This document shows positions 49,582-62,310 of a stretch of DNA of 64,000 nt, in pieces. The notes beneath the pieces were generated by a model. The model saw only the letters and a program-made list of their open reading frames with translations, had not been told where the DNA came from and made no database searches. Source of the stretch: Paramecium octaurelia (lineage: Eukaryota; Ciliophora; Oligohymenophorea; Peniculida; Parameciidae); the NCBI GenBank assembly GCA_905182995.1, contig CAJJDP010000044.1, positions 381,060 to 445,059 on the forward strand, given 5' to 3'. The position numbers and the translations under genes were made by a program. Position 1 is the first letter of the stretch; every line of letters starts with the position of its first letter.

Positions 49582-52305
49582 TCACTAAGAGTGACTTAAT
49601 AAGTTTTTTACAAGAATTACCTTAAAATCATATAATAAATTAAGTATAAACTCTACTGAATATTTAATAGAGTTTAATATAATAAAAATGATACAGTTAA
49701 AAAAAAAATATTCATTTGAAGACTAAATATTTTTTAATTATTAAGAGTTTGAGGTTAGTATTCTAATATTATTTAATTTCTAAAGGAGTTACTTGGCTAC
49801 CTTATAAATTTGATGATAGCGACCTTTTAATTTTATTGGATTTAAATTCTATTGAGGTTTATTTTCTAAGTAGTGTTTTTTCTAATTAGGAGCGTGATGT
49901 TGACCTCTTAATTCTAAGTTTAAATAGATGTCAAAATACATACAATAATTATTTTTGTGTTTGTATATCTAAAAGTCGTTTTGCTCTTCCACTTTTTTGC
50001 ATTAATAAATTAGATGATGATTATGAACTGGAGGAATCCTCAGAAAAAATAATATGTTATATATCAGTTGAGAAAATCTTCTAAAGATCATATGATAATT
50101 TTGATTATCTTGGAGGAGCAATCTATAATTGTTTATTTTTTCTACCATTCAACCAATTTTATCTGAACTTATTGGCTATTTCTTCTTTTTCTTCTCTCAT
50201 TTCTGATAACTTCTATTCTGATTATTTGTTAATATCTGAAATTATTTTTGATGGATTAAACTCAGTGTAGAATTCTTAATAATCCCTATGTTTATCAAGG
50301 CAAAAATTATTATCATCAATTTATGTGGAAAGTTTTGAAGAATCAAAAACTGATTCATCTTGAATTTGAATTTGGATATGTTTTGTGGTCTTTACTATTT
50401 GTTTTAATTATAAGAATCTATATCTAAATAAAGCATCAGCTTTCGAATAAATAATTTAAGATGAAGATACTAGGCATTTTTTGGATCTTCTCCTAAATTC
50501 CTTAACTCTATAATTTTTTTATTTCAAGTAATCTTCTATTACCTGCAATCTTCTAACTCTGTAATGCACTATTGAACAATTTCGTGCTATGTGATGGGGT
50601 CTATCACAAATATAGCATCTCAATCTCAATGGCTTTAATGAATTTTCAACATCTACACAATTTTTAATATAGAAGAGCTTTTCTAAATCAGAATTTAAAT
50701 CATGTGCTTATTCCAACAAATCCTTTCTATTTAGACTCATTAAATTAACAAAATCAAGAGTTCTAGCACTTGCTGTTCTGGGACTTTTGCTGAAAAAACT
50801 AATTTCCCCAAAATAATCTCCTTTACCCAATAACTTTAATTGAAACTCTCTTTTTGTAAGACAAATCTCGACTTGACCATTTTAAATGAAATATAATAAA
50901 TTACTGTCCACTTAATTCTCTTTAAAGACATACTCCTCAGGACCCAAGAGATGCTCTTTCAAGACATATATTAGTTTGTTAGTCAATTAATTGGAGAATT
51001 CTTTACTGATTAAATTTACTTATAATAAAATTCTACCATGCAATAAAGTTAAAACTTCAGTATGTAGATTTGATGATAAATTGCTTAATATAATCATCTA
51101 AGAGTTTTTAGCCACTTACGCAGATCCTTCTAACCATTCTAAATAGTTCTTAACTCTCATTTATAAATTTTTTGGTATGCTTTTCTATTTAATATACCTG
51201 ACTAAATTATTGATGAATTTACTTCATGATTTTTTAATTCTATTCCTTTATTTCAGCAATATTCTAATCTTCTCCTTGAATAATATATTTTAAACTGGAC
51301 ATGCTATAGCCAAAAATCCCTGAGGAAAGAACCATAACAATAATACCAAAAATCATCTCTAAATTTGTATTAGGACTGATGTCTCCATACCCTAAGGTTA
51401 TCATAGTAGTTATGCTGAAATAGAATGCTGTTATATATTTAACTTCCCAAGGTGACCCATAGATTCCATATTGGGTCATCCAAGTTAGCTCTACTTGTTC
51501 ATCCACAAATTCTATAATATTCCAAATACAAGCTATCCAGTGTGCAATACATAGAATCATTGCAGCTATTTTAAAGAATTATATAATTGCTTAAAGTGTT
51601 TATTCAATAGAGAAGGTCTCTATTATTAGTATTATTTAAATACCTTCTATTTTTATCAAAATTCTTCCCAATTTCAGTACTCTTAAAAGCCGTATTATTT
51701 TAATAAATTTAAACAATCTAACAAACTTTAATATTTGCGTAGATTAATTACTATCATTTCCTATTAAGAGATCAAAAGGAAGAACTGCTATGACGTCTAT
51801 CCAAAACCATAATTTTAAGTAGTTTAATGCTATATGCTTAAGGCGACATTCCAATTTTCCACTTATTATATAAGATTTTAGTTACTTTTCATAATATGCT
51901 AATCGAAAATTAAGAGTTATATCTATAACAAAAAAGATATCCATTATATTATTCACAATTTCCATACCAACCTAACTCTCTATTGAAAATGATAATGCCA
52001 TTGGAATGTATATCATCTATACAAAAATAAATAACATGCTTATTGATTCCCATATTATTCTAAAGGTAGAGGTCGGATTTGATACTTCCATTATTGTTTT
52101 TAAAAATATTTCAAAAGCTTCCATTTTAGGCATCAACTATTGCTCTTCCTTCTCTCTTTATTTCATAAAATATAAATAATCCCTTGCCTCTTTACTAGTT
52201 TCTCCTAAAAGACTGATTAATTTCCTTTAATTTACTCTATGATTGTAATCATAATCTTAGGATTTATCTAAGCAAATTTATTTAAGAATTACCTATGAAT
52301 TGCAT
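49582..52305 (-). CDS. Cyclic-nucleotide-gated K+ channel (EAG/HCN/CNG type)
   Basis: Six-TM channel subunit. Seen: S4 with spaced basic residues (KFIKIIRLLRVLKLGRILIK), S5 (AAMILCIAHWIACIWNIIEF), pore with TLGYGDISP filter, S6, and a C-terminal cyclic-nucleotide-binding domain whose phosphate cassette reads GEISFFSKSPRTASAR. After that comes a CCHC zinc knuckle, CYICDRPHHIARNC (C-x2-C-x4-H-x4-C), then basic and disordered tail. Introns include 52268-52292 near the start and a stopless 24-nt one after S4. The K+-type GYG filter and RTA in the cNBD point to a K+ channel opened or modulated by cAMP/cGMP. The 3' end is not certain beyond about 49950; splice sites there are ambiguous. Confidence 0.88.
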
Positions 52306-52591
52306 AAATTGACTTTTAAGTTATAATAATATATGTATTGAATTTTTATATTGATAACATAAATAAAATAAATTAATCCATTAAGAAATTTAAAAAATTT
52401 AATTTATTCTTTATAATCATCCTAAATTAGATTTAACAAATTAAGTAAAGCTTATAAATAATATCATTTTTGAATCCCATTTTTACTGGTTTACCTGATG
52501 ATCTTTATTATTATACTTTTCACTTATGAGAATAAACCTTTTTTTTGTAATAAAGACACTTAATAAATACATAAAATTAAGCCCAATACTA

Positions 52592-52978
52592 TCACAATTT
52601 ATAAGCAATAATTGATGTCTTTATGATGTTAGCGCCTTTTAATTTATCTTTTATCTTGAATTTTGGCTTTTAATCATTATATTATATTCTGGTTCTTAAT
52701 AAATACTTATATATATAATTAAACTAAAAACAGTAATAAATTTGAAATTTATTCAAATGTTTTGTAAGTAAATCTTGAAAAAAATTTAAATCAATTTAGC
52801 TCTAACAATCTTAAAAATCAAGTTGCTTCATATTTTTTACAGCTTTTTTAGATTCTTTATCATCGTGTAATACTTAATCATGAAATTTCATCCATTTAAT
52901 TATATTATTAATAGCATATTGATTCATAGTATAGTTTTTTTATTCTTTGAGCATAACAATTGAACAATTTGCATGCAT
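52592..52978 (-). CDS. Hypothetical protein, possible upstream extension behind a TGA
   Basis: Frame of 128 codons (MHANCSIVMLKEQKNYTMNQ to IIKTSIIAYKL), Lys-rich, no domain. An in-frame segment from ATG at 53071 (MVQYFSIKEQDIQDLVLYPN) runs into TGA at 52979-52981 directly before the chosen ATG. Either the upstream part is a leader ORF, the TGA is read through, or it is a sequence error. The flanks (52306-52591 and 53072-53291) show nothing. Confidence 0.45.
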
Positions 52979-53291
52979 TCAATAAACATGATTATATATA
53001 TTAAGATAATTGTTTGGATATAAAACAAGATCTTGAATGTCCTATTCTTTTATTGAGAAATATTAAACCATAAAAGTATAATTTTTCAGAAAAAATATTT
53101 TAATGTTTTATAATGCTGGAATTCTTAAACTTTAAAAGAAGCTTAATTTAGTGAAAAAATAATAATTTTTTCTAAAAGCAGTTAAGGATATCTGTTAGCT
53201 CAAAATAATATTATTAATAGATTCTAAAACTGAAGTGAATAATATGAATAGTATTAGAAATGGTGAATTATTGATGGATGTAAAAATTTAA

Positions 53292-53832
53292 TCATTTTTT
53301 TTTATTTCCCTTTTATTCTTTTTCTTTTTGATTTTATTTTTATTTCTCTTTTTCTTTAGTTTCTTTAGTTTCTTTTTATTCCTTTTAATCTTTTTTTTAG
53401 TTTTTATTCTTAATTTATTAAATTTTTTATTCATCTTCATCTTCACTTTCATCATCATCTTTAGATGCTTTTGTAACCTTTTTTGAACCTTTCTTGTGTT
53501 TTTTCTTTTCTTATTTTAATTCTTTTAAACTATTTTTCACTTTGTCTTCATCTAATTTATATTTCTTCAACCAAGCCTCATAATCTTTTTTATATTAATT
53601 TTAAGCTTTTTCTTTTTCGTTTTCATATTTCTTAATCGAAATTTAATAATACCTCCTTTTTTTTTTTATCTAAATCATTCCACATTGATGAAATAACTTA
53701 TGTTAATTCCGTCATGCTTTTATCTTAATTTTTCTTTTTTACTTCATCGTAAACCTCTGCTCTGTATAACATATAAGCATTTTAGGGCTTTTTTGGCATA
53801 TGTTACATGGCATCTTCTGAAATATAATCCAT
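53292..53832 (-). CDS. HMG-box chromatin protein
   Basis: One HMG box: PKKPQNAYMLYRAEVYDEVK, then VISSMWNDLDKKKKEKYENE and YKKDYEAWLKKY. Family knowledge: bends DNA and assists nucleosome remodelling. The tail is an acidic cluster (DDDESEDEDE) followed by about 50 Lys/Gln/Glu residues. One 22-nt intron, near 53642-53663 (AAG end). About 172 aa, similar to HMGB proteins of other ciliates in plan. Confidence 0.92.
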
Positions 53833-54094
53833 GAATTTTAAATTTAAATATATGTAATAAATAGCGCCGGTTCAAGATTTATTGCCTAATAATTAGTGAG
53901 TTCGGAAATTATATAAATTTTAAATAATATGAAAATGATAAATCAACTAAAAAGAGAGGTCAAAAACTTAATCAACTGAAAAAAGAGGTCAGATAATAAG
54001 ATTATCTAAAATTGTTGAATTCAATTAATTATAAGATATTATAAATCCTCTCTCTTACTAAAATGATATTGATTGTATTAACACAATTAAATAA

Positions 54095-55995
54095 TCAAAC
54101 TATCGATAGGAAATGGTTCTCTATTTTTTAGATCCATTTCTATTACCCAAGATAAAGATACGTTAACTAATTGATGTCTCTAATTTTAATTTGATTGAAA
54201 GTAGCTAATAATTATATGTAAAATTTACTTGTTCCATCACAGAATGACCATCCCCATGACCTGGCTAGAGTAAATGCACAGATAATGGCCTCGAAAATGG
54301 AGACCTCCTTATACATCGCCAAACCGCCAAGACGTACAACTCGATGGAGAGTGGTAAAAATGCTATCTGTATATCTCATAACCTTTGTTGGTAGATTTGC
54401 TATTATTTTGTTTTGCAAGAAGTCATCTTTGATATTGTTCGAGTAGAAGGTTTCTTTCTTTGGTATTTGCAACCTATATATATATTTAATTGATATTACT
54501 CCTATTATTATAACTTAAAATCATTGTTCTATAAAGTAAACATGCTCAAGTTGTATCCAGTTCCAACTACAAGTTGAGTTGTTTAACCATATACACAATA
54601 ACCCATACATGCTATTTATTCTGCTTATTATTTAAAATCATTCAAAGTAACTTACTTAAACACTGTAGTTTATTTCTTAAAAATTATGAATGCTGAAGCT
54701 CTACATGAATCTGTGCCATCTACAGCTCGAAAGGCAACAATATATTTTGATTATTGATTATCTGCTTATAGGGTCTATTAATTATCTAGTATATATAGAA
54801 TTTGGCAATATTATGTTTTAAGGAATGACTCATTCAACTGTTGAATGGCCTTCTTAAGACCTGTTAATGAATATACGAATTTAGATATGATTCTCATTTA
54901 TTCAACAAGGTATTTAACTAATTAAGTGAAATCCCCCGATGCTTCATTGTGTTTTAATTGTTCTGCTTCAATGAACTTATTAAATGATTATGCATTTTCT
55001 GGTATATTGGAATAAAAGTCATCTGTAAATTTTTCTAATTTCAGTCTAATTTAAGCCTAATGATCATAACGACCACAATCATAGATTACAATATCAGTAT
55101 GTTATTCTTGTTTCAAAACCTTCAATATTTATTTCATGCCTCTAATGATTTTACCAAATGCCACTCTCTTATAATCAAAGAAGGGCATAGGTGCTAAAGT
55201 AATATAAAATTAAGAATGATTTGTATGCTGAAATCCATCATTCGCAAATCCTATGATACCTTCGCAATCATGCTTCAAAGCATAAGATTCATCCTCAAAA
55301 TATCCTCCGTATATGGATACCTTTTTATCAAACTAACCTCCTTGAAGAAACCCTATAATTTAAACGAAATTACAACCATTAGGCTTGTATTTAGTGAATC
55401 TACTCTTTTTGTAAGAATAAAACTTTCCTTCAACATTAACACCTTCACAAAATTTGGTGAAATTCTCGCAAGCTTTGGGGGCAAACTCATTAAATAATTC
55501 AATAATAACTGGATAAAGCTAGTCATCAATTGACAACATCATTTATACATAAGCTAAAATTGATTAACATACTTTTACTATTCTTTCTCGAATTAAAAAA
55601 TCTTAATTGGGATTCATAAGCTTAACTAATCATAGACTGAGTAAATTTAATTCTGCGACTTGCATGCACAGTAGGCGTTCCATTCTGAATTAATAACAAT
55701 GGCCTATTTATCTCTATTTTATAAACCTTTTAACTGTTTTAGACATGAATGAGTCATCCATAGTAAATGGTTCTTAGTTACAAAGAGGTTGTAATTTCTT
55801 AATTTAAATTCTCAACGAAGCATCCCTTTTTAGCAGTTTCACCTGATGATCATATTCAGACTGAATTTATTATAAATATGCTACCTCGTGCATTTCTTGG
55901 ATCTCATAAGTCTTTTTTCGTTCTGTCAATTGCAAATTTTTGAAGTGTAATAAATCTGGATTACCTGTTACGCTCATCACTTTGATTTTACTCAT
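54095..55995 (-). CDS. Cyclophilin (PPIL6-like) fused to FBPase-like domain
   Basis: About 600 residues in one frame. N-terminal 170: extension as in ciliary PPIL6. Residues about 145-310: cyclophilin, with YPVIIELFNEFAPKACENF, IIGFLQGGQF, FANDGFQHTNHSQFYIT and VAFGKIIRGM; catalytic Arg and Trp positions are changed. From about 330: class I fructose-1,6-bisphosphatase-like, with GDFTQLVKYLVEQMRIISKF, YIVAFRAVDGTDS (normally DPLDGSSN), YCVYGQTTQLVVGTGYN, ELQIPKKETFYSNNIKD, YTDSIFTTLHRVVRLGGLAM and a C-terminal LTYLYLGQQKWIQKI. Key metal residues are lost, so probably not an active FBPase. Introns 55704-55726 (23 nt), one of 19 nt near 55557, one of 26 nt near 54478. No TGA or ATG separates the two domains. 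Confidence 0.85.
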
Positions 55996-56802
55996 TTTTA
56001 ATTTTATGTAATAAAACGAGATGATTAAACTACTTCAGAAAACTAATTATAAACTACACAATTAAAATTGGAGAGAGTCATCACTCGAAATCCTTTTAAT
56101 ACTGAATTCATATAATAATTCTCATAAATCAAGTTTGATAAAAAAATTTAAAAATAAGTAATTTCCGCATATTAATGAATTAAATATTTTATAAATACCA
56201 GACTGATCTTATATCGATAAATTATATTTATAGGTATTTATATTCATCTTATATTATATTAGATAGCTGTATTAGTTTATTGAGATGGGAAATTGTGATT
56301 ATAGAGCTTAGAAATTATAAGATTTATTTTTAAACCTAAATTTAAATGAAACTTAGCAAGCATGCTAAATTTTGATATTCAAGTAAATTTACTTGAGATA
56401 ATATCAAATTTTTGAATTAATAGTTTTTACAGCTCCCAATCAAAATTGTACTAAAAGAATAATAAATAAAAAAATGATAAATCGAACACAAATTATATTG
56501 CGAATCTAAACGTATGTCAAAATTTAGTATAGAATTAAATGATTGGAAATATTATGATTTAATCAACAATCCCATCTTCAGCTTTAATTGGTAGAGCATT
56601 TATATAGATATTTACCACGCATCAAAAATCCTAAGATATGAGAGATATAATGGGATTCTACTTTTTTAATTTAGGAAACATCTCCAGCAATACATATGTG
56701 AAGAGAAAGTTGAAAAAGTGAAGATTCTGCTTTTAATTAATTTATTCTTAATTACTTTAATAATTTATATTTATTTATTTTTGATATAAAACTAAACGAA
56801 TT
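55996..56802. other. Intergenic region with one doubtful ORF
   Basis: About 800 bp. A + strand ORF at 56285-56542 (85 codons) starts MGNCDYRAQKLQDL, an N-myristoylation-like start, but it has no domain and may be chance. Otherwise AT-rich sequence. Confidence 0.35.
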
Positions 56803-58392
56803 TCAATTTGTTTTCAGCATCCCATCCTCTAGATATGTTTCCTTTATTGATTCATCGACATCATCAATTAACTTTTTTTGAAAGGTTTCTTTGGTTAAAA
56901 TAGCTCCAATAATTCCTGTAATTGAACAGATACCCAAAAAGGCAACTTGATTCAATTCGAAATAACTAGCTAAAGCAATCATATATGAGGATGAAAAAGA
57001 ACCTAAGATTCCAAGAGTAAATAGAAATCCAGAGCCTGTACCACGTATTGAAGTTGGATAAATTTCAAGAGTATGTTATCGTTAAAGACCAAATCCGAAA
57101 CTGTTAAAGAATCGTATCAAGCAACACTAAATAATAATATGATTATACTAGTAAAATAACAATTATTTCTTCAATACACCCCTGGCATTCAAGTTTATAT
57201 TAAGAAATTCCATAGAATAAAAATGCTAAGCATCCTAGAATTTAAATTGAAAAGAAAAATATTTGATTATACTTTCTTTATAATTTAGGTATCATGTAAG
57301 TAATTAAGGAATAACCAATTAATTCGCTTATTCCTAGAAGAATTCCTATTTTGTAAATCATGTTTCCAATAGAAATATCTTACAGCACAAACTAACCACC
57401 ATAATAAATTAAGTGCAAAGCAAAAGAAATTAAGATAAATCCAACTGAAGAGGATGCAAATTGTCTAAGCTTGAATAAATCAAAAATTGAATAAGTAGTT
57501 CTAAGACTATTCATTTAAGAATGTTCTAATGCTTGTTCATCAAATTCATTGCCGTTTACATTTGCTATGTAACGAAAAACATTAAGCGCCTGTTGATACT
57601 TGAAAATAATTTTACTTTATCGTAATCTTTCGTTTAATACAAATATCTTGGACTTTCTTGAACTGAAAAGAATGTTAAGATTAGAGAGATGAGGCCTGGA
57701 ATAACAATAAAAAGTAATTGAATGGTTCTCCAATTTGTTATGGCGAAAAATGAAATAGCCATTAGAATCTCCCCTAAACACCAAAAGACTAAAGTTCCAG
57801 TTGAATATATTTATTTGATTTCGTAGCCGCTTATTTCATTAATCAGGACTGGGATCATGATGTAGACTCCAACCTAGAAGAACCCAAATATGAAAGTAAA
57901 TATTATCAGTTCTAAAATGGTTGCACTAAAATAGATTCCAATGAATCCAACATTGGTAAAAACTAGAGATAACAATAACGTTTTATATCTGCCCCAATAG
58001 TCCTAATAGTTTACACATCATTAAATTACAGAAATCTGGCTGAGGATTGCGCCTCCAATAACTGATCCTAAAAAGTTGATTGTACTTGTAATCATGATGT
58101 ATTTTTTATTGTCACAAAATAAATTGAACTCGGTGACTATATTCTTATACTTAAAATCAGGAGCAATTTAATAGTTTTTGTCTGAGCAAGTTTTTTGATC
58201 CTCAACACAAACCTTAAGAATAAGATTTAACATTACTTAACCATTACAGTATAATTGTGGAACAATATAATTATAGGTTGGACTCATAATTTAGGCAGAT
58301 AAGATAAAAGTTAAAAGTGACGAAATTAAGAATAATCGTATTTAATACCAACCATTGTTTCCACATTTTTCAAGTGCTTCCTCAAATTGCAT
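56803..58392 (-). CDS. SLC22-like (organic ion) MFS transporter
   Basis: About 520 residues, 12 membrane segments. Seen: NIVTEFNLFCDNKKYIMITS (like the IVTEWNLVC motif of organic cation/anion transporters), LSQISDYWGRYKT (DxxGR loop 2-3), NWRTIQLLFIVIPGLISLIL and ESPRYLYQTKDYDK (the SPRW/Y motif after TM6). A large extracellular loop with several Cys follows TM1, as in SLC22. Intron 58003-58029 (27 nt) restores the D-Y-W-G-R motif. Substrate not predictable. Confidence 0.87.
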
Positions 58393-58720
58393 TTTCAAGT
58401 ATAAATTCAAAGTATTAAATGATAATTATTAATAATAAAACGATAAACTTAAGAAACCCAACTTCTATAAAGGTTACGTAATCAACAGAAACTGTCTACA
58501 TCTGTAAATCTTCTTAATTGCCCTTATTATGCTTGAAAACGAACAAAATTCTAATAAAATAAAAGAAAATTAGAAGCTACAATTAAATAAAAAGGGATTC
58601 AAGTTAGTTTCTATCAAATCACTCAATTTATGTATTAAATTCAAATACATAAATTTCTCCCTCTTTATATTTATAGCATAATTATATAAAATAAGTGAAA
58701 ATATTCTAATATTGATATTA

Positions 58721-60340
58721 ATGAGCTCATAAAATCGAACAGTCAAATAGATCGGTCAATATCAATATAATGAAAGGCATTGCTTGGGTGAAGGAGCTTA
58801 CGGGAAAGTTTATTAGGGGATGGATATAAGGACTAATGAAATTGTTGGGATCAAGAAAATGGATTTGGTGTTATTTGAGAGGGATACATATTTGAGGAAT
58901 TAGATTGTTAGCGAAATAGAGATCTTAAAAAAGTTTAATCATCCCAACATAGTCAGGTTTATAGATCTGATCACTACTCAGAGATCTCTATATATAATTA
59001 CAGAATTTTGCAAGGATGGGGATTTGAAGGAATTTCTTCAAAAAAGAAGGTTGACTGAAAAAGAAGTAAAATAACTCATCTATTTTAAATAGGCTCAAGG
59101 CATAATGTTATAAATAGTAAATGGATTTAAGGAGCTGGTTAAATAAGGAGTTATTCATAGAGATCTCAAGCCAGCTAATATTTTAAATCATGAAGGCATC
59201 GTTAAAATAGCAGGTAATTGAGTATTCAAAAAGTTAGACTTTGGATTTGCCAAGTACGTAGATAATTATACATCATAATTGTTGAGATCATGTGTTGGTT
59301 CACCTTTGTATATGGCACCTTAAATATTGCAAAGGAAGAGTTATTCAACAAAGTGCGACATTTGGTCTATAGGTGTTATCTTTTATGAGATGGTATTTCA
59401 CGATGTCCCTTGGAAGGGGAGAGATGAGTAGGATTTACTTAAAAATATTCTGATCAAACCCTTAGTTTTCAAAGGGAATCAAGCAATCACGGATTTCACT
59501 CGAGACTTTTTGACGAAGGCTTTGATTGTAGAGGAATCTGAAAGGATTTCGTGGGATCAAGTCTTTCAGATGTTTGAAAGTATGGAAAAGGGATTGGTTT
59601 CGAATAATCCCACTTTGTAAAAGTTGTACAATGATTAAAATCTAAGTTGGATGCAGAAACAGTAATAAAAAATGACAGGAGATCAACTAGTTAAGTAATT
59701 GTTGTTTTTGTAGCAAATGAAATAGAATATAGCATTTAGACATTTTGTTAATTTAGAATTGTATTAAAAATTGGATTAATTGAAGGTGTTATTTAGAAGA
59801 GATTCATCATTAGAAGAATGCATTGTCATTCTAGCAAGGCTCATTTTAGCATATAGCAATTTATTGATCTAATTGATAGAAGAAACCTGTGATTCTGGAG
59901 AAGATATTCTAATGAAGGGTACTAAGTGGAACATCTTAAACTTCATTAAAAACGAATAGGAATATTATAAAATATTCTTTTCAAATTGTAAAGAGCAATT
60001 TTTTAAAGAAACCCAATATGAAGTTGAATTATCAGATTCTGATAGAAATAAATTAGAAGACAGCTTCACTACTAAAATCATTAAATTGATTGGAGATAAT
60101 TTGGATGATCTCAAAAAGAAGGCATCTGATGGAATATAGTATTCAATATTATAATTATTTAGTTAAGATAGCTTAGTTGCCATAGAACTATTGTTGGATT
60201 AATAAATTACTCATAAAAATATTGTTAAAACAACTGATCTCGATTTTTAAATGCTTTTGGTAGAAAAACAATCAAGAGAGGATTGGAGAAGAATATTAGA
60301 TCGCATTACCAATAAATGGAGATAACTTTAAAAATTATGA
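58721..60340 (+). CDS. ULK/ATG1-like Ser/Thr protein kinase
   Basis: About 530 residues. Kinase domain 15-285: GEGAYGKVYQG, VAIK-type Lys in VGIKKMD, HRDLKPANIL, DFGFAKYVDN, VGSPLYMAPQILQ, WSIGVIFYEMVF. The insert and the SPLYMAP activation loop are like ULK/ATG1 kinases of autophagy and cilia. The APE Glu is Gln (TAA codon) here. The C-terminal 240 residues are helical and could be an EAT/MIT-like region, not confirmed. One 24-nt intron, 59214-59237, just before DFG. Confidence 0.9.
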
Positions 60341-60492
60341 TAATCCAATTACATTATGATATTTTATAATCCAATTTCATTCATTTCCTCTAGTTCATAT
60401 TGAAATTTAGTCTTCTTTTCTTTATAACTTATCTAATTATAATATAATAATAATATTATTAATTTTTTATATTTTGTATGTATCCTAATAAT

Positions 60493-61796
60493 TCAAATAA
60501 TCATTGATATCAATAGAATACTGATGACGTATAGATGGGAATAACTACTGAAGTCAGCATTTGAACACTTTTTATTGTTTGGCCATTCTACATTATCAAC
60601 GTAAAAGTTATTCTCTGGATTCGGTTTAGAGTTTAGCCAATTATTTATGGCTTCTTATATGGTGTTCCCTGATTCTCCAGGAACTTCCCAATCTTAAGAA
60701 TTATAGTAATCTTTTAATAAAAAGCAATGCTCTAAACAACTTGGAGCAAATGCACCAGTTTCAGGATGATCCTTCTTTCTTTAACTCAAGACTTCATAGT
60801 TTTGTTTGTATAAGTTTTACGCAAAATCTAATTACTCTTGAGAACAATTATTTAATGAATAGTTCTTTGCACAATCTATTTTAAATCTCGCAGTGAGACT
60901 GTAATAATCGTACATAGATTAGATAATGAATAAAGGGGTTTGAATAAACTCAAATAAATATTGAGCATAATAACATTTCCAAACTTCGTTTTTGAACTTC
61001 GAAACACATTATTTATTAGGATGAGTAACCTCTATATTCACTAAATCTATTAATAAATTAAGTGATTCTGTTGGATAATCTGTTCCATCTATAGCTGGTA
61101 AGTTTAAGGCCATTCCTGAATCTGGAACTCCATAGACATTAACATCTGATGGCAATAATGCTTTGATATGTTCGATCCAAAAATAAGCTGCATTCCCACC
61201 TGCAGAACATCCCGCTACAATGACAGTTGCAGCCTTAGAAAGCTCTGGTAATAGGTCAGATAGGAATGATTTGACTATTGCATCACCTCGGAAATACAAT
61301 TTGGTTCCTAAAAACTCAACAGGCTCAGTTTTATATCCTTAATGTACTTTAAATTATTTAAAAAATTTACAAGATCCATCACAATAATTAAAGAAAATCA
61401 GATTCCAATTATAATAGTATGGGTTCTTTTATTCTGTCCTGGCAAACATTCCCTCAAATACCGTGGTTTTGCTCAGATTTTTGGAGCTTCCCAACTTTGT
61501 TTTGGATCTTTAAATAATTTCAATATTAACCTCAAGTAAGCAGATTTGATCATGTCATCATAAGTTGCTCCTTCTATTCTTCTAAAAAGTTTATTAAAAT
61601 ATACATACGCTCCTCCTTAGAAATGTAGAATATAACTCTTTACCCCTGTTCCATAACCTACTGCTTAATAGAAGGACTAATTATATAAAAATAATACTGC
61701 TGGAGATCCATCTAGACAGAGTGCTTTTGGATCAGATGTATAGTGTAACTCGAAAGCGCAGATGCAAGCTATTATGTAAAAACAAAATAATTTCAT
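60493..61796 (-). CDS. NOTUM/pectin-acetylesterase-like secreted hydrolase
   Basis: Signal peptide MKLFCFYIIACICAF, then family blocks: SPAVLFLYNQS, HFQGGA, KLGSSKNLSKTTVFEG, NPYYYNWNLIFFNYCDGS, LYFRGDAIV, VAGCSAGGNAAYFW (nucleophile Ser), and a late FIQTPLFIIQSMYDYYSL with the catalytic Asp region, then a His in the SCLEHCF area. The C-terminal end (HLYVISILLISMII) is hydrophobic, which suggests a GPI signal or a tail anchor. Introns near 61594-61620 and 61535-61557. An in-frame ATG 30 bp upstream (61826) is an alternative start. A carboxylesterase acting on polysaccharide or lipidated protein is likely; target unknown. Confidence 0.88.
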
Positions 61797-61926
61797 TGTT
61801 GAATTTATGTATCCCAAAAATTCCATATTAATCCATCAAATCAACATATAGAATAAAATTCTATATTTCCATTCAACTTCATTTAATTAAAACATAGAAT
61901 TCAATTCTATATATTTCTATTTGATA

Positions 61927-62310
61927 TCACAGTTATTTAGTTTTTTCAAATGGACATTTATTATTTTTTTTAATTTCAACTTAAGTTAAGGCTAAGTTTT
62001 TATAAACCAATTTAAAATTCTGAATTGTTTTTATATCCCACCTAATGCTTTTTTAGTTTTTGTATGGCCTTTGAACTTCTTGATTATGAATGTCTTTACT
62101 TCAGCTCGGAAAACAAAAAATAAATTATTCTTTTGTCCTTATTGTAAAAATATGAGTAATCTCTTTTAGAAAATATTGCAATTGTCCTAATTCTGTCTTA
62201 AATTTTCTTCTTAGTATACTTGCATAGGTATCTAATTTTTTTTGTGATAAACATAATCCAATAAATTTTTCAGAAATTTAAATGAATCCATTATTATGAT
62301 ATAAATGCAT
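61927..62310 (-). CDS. Small hypothetical protein
   Basis: About 120 residues: MHLYHNNGFIQISEKFIGLC then KKLDTYASILRRKFKTELGQ and IKKNNKCPFEKTKQL. One 21-nt intron (62094-62114, AAG end) joins two good frames. Basic, helical, no family recognised. Confidence 0.6.
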
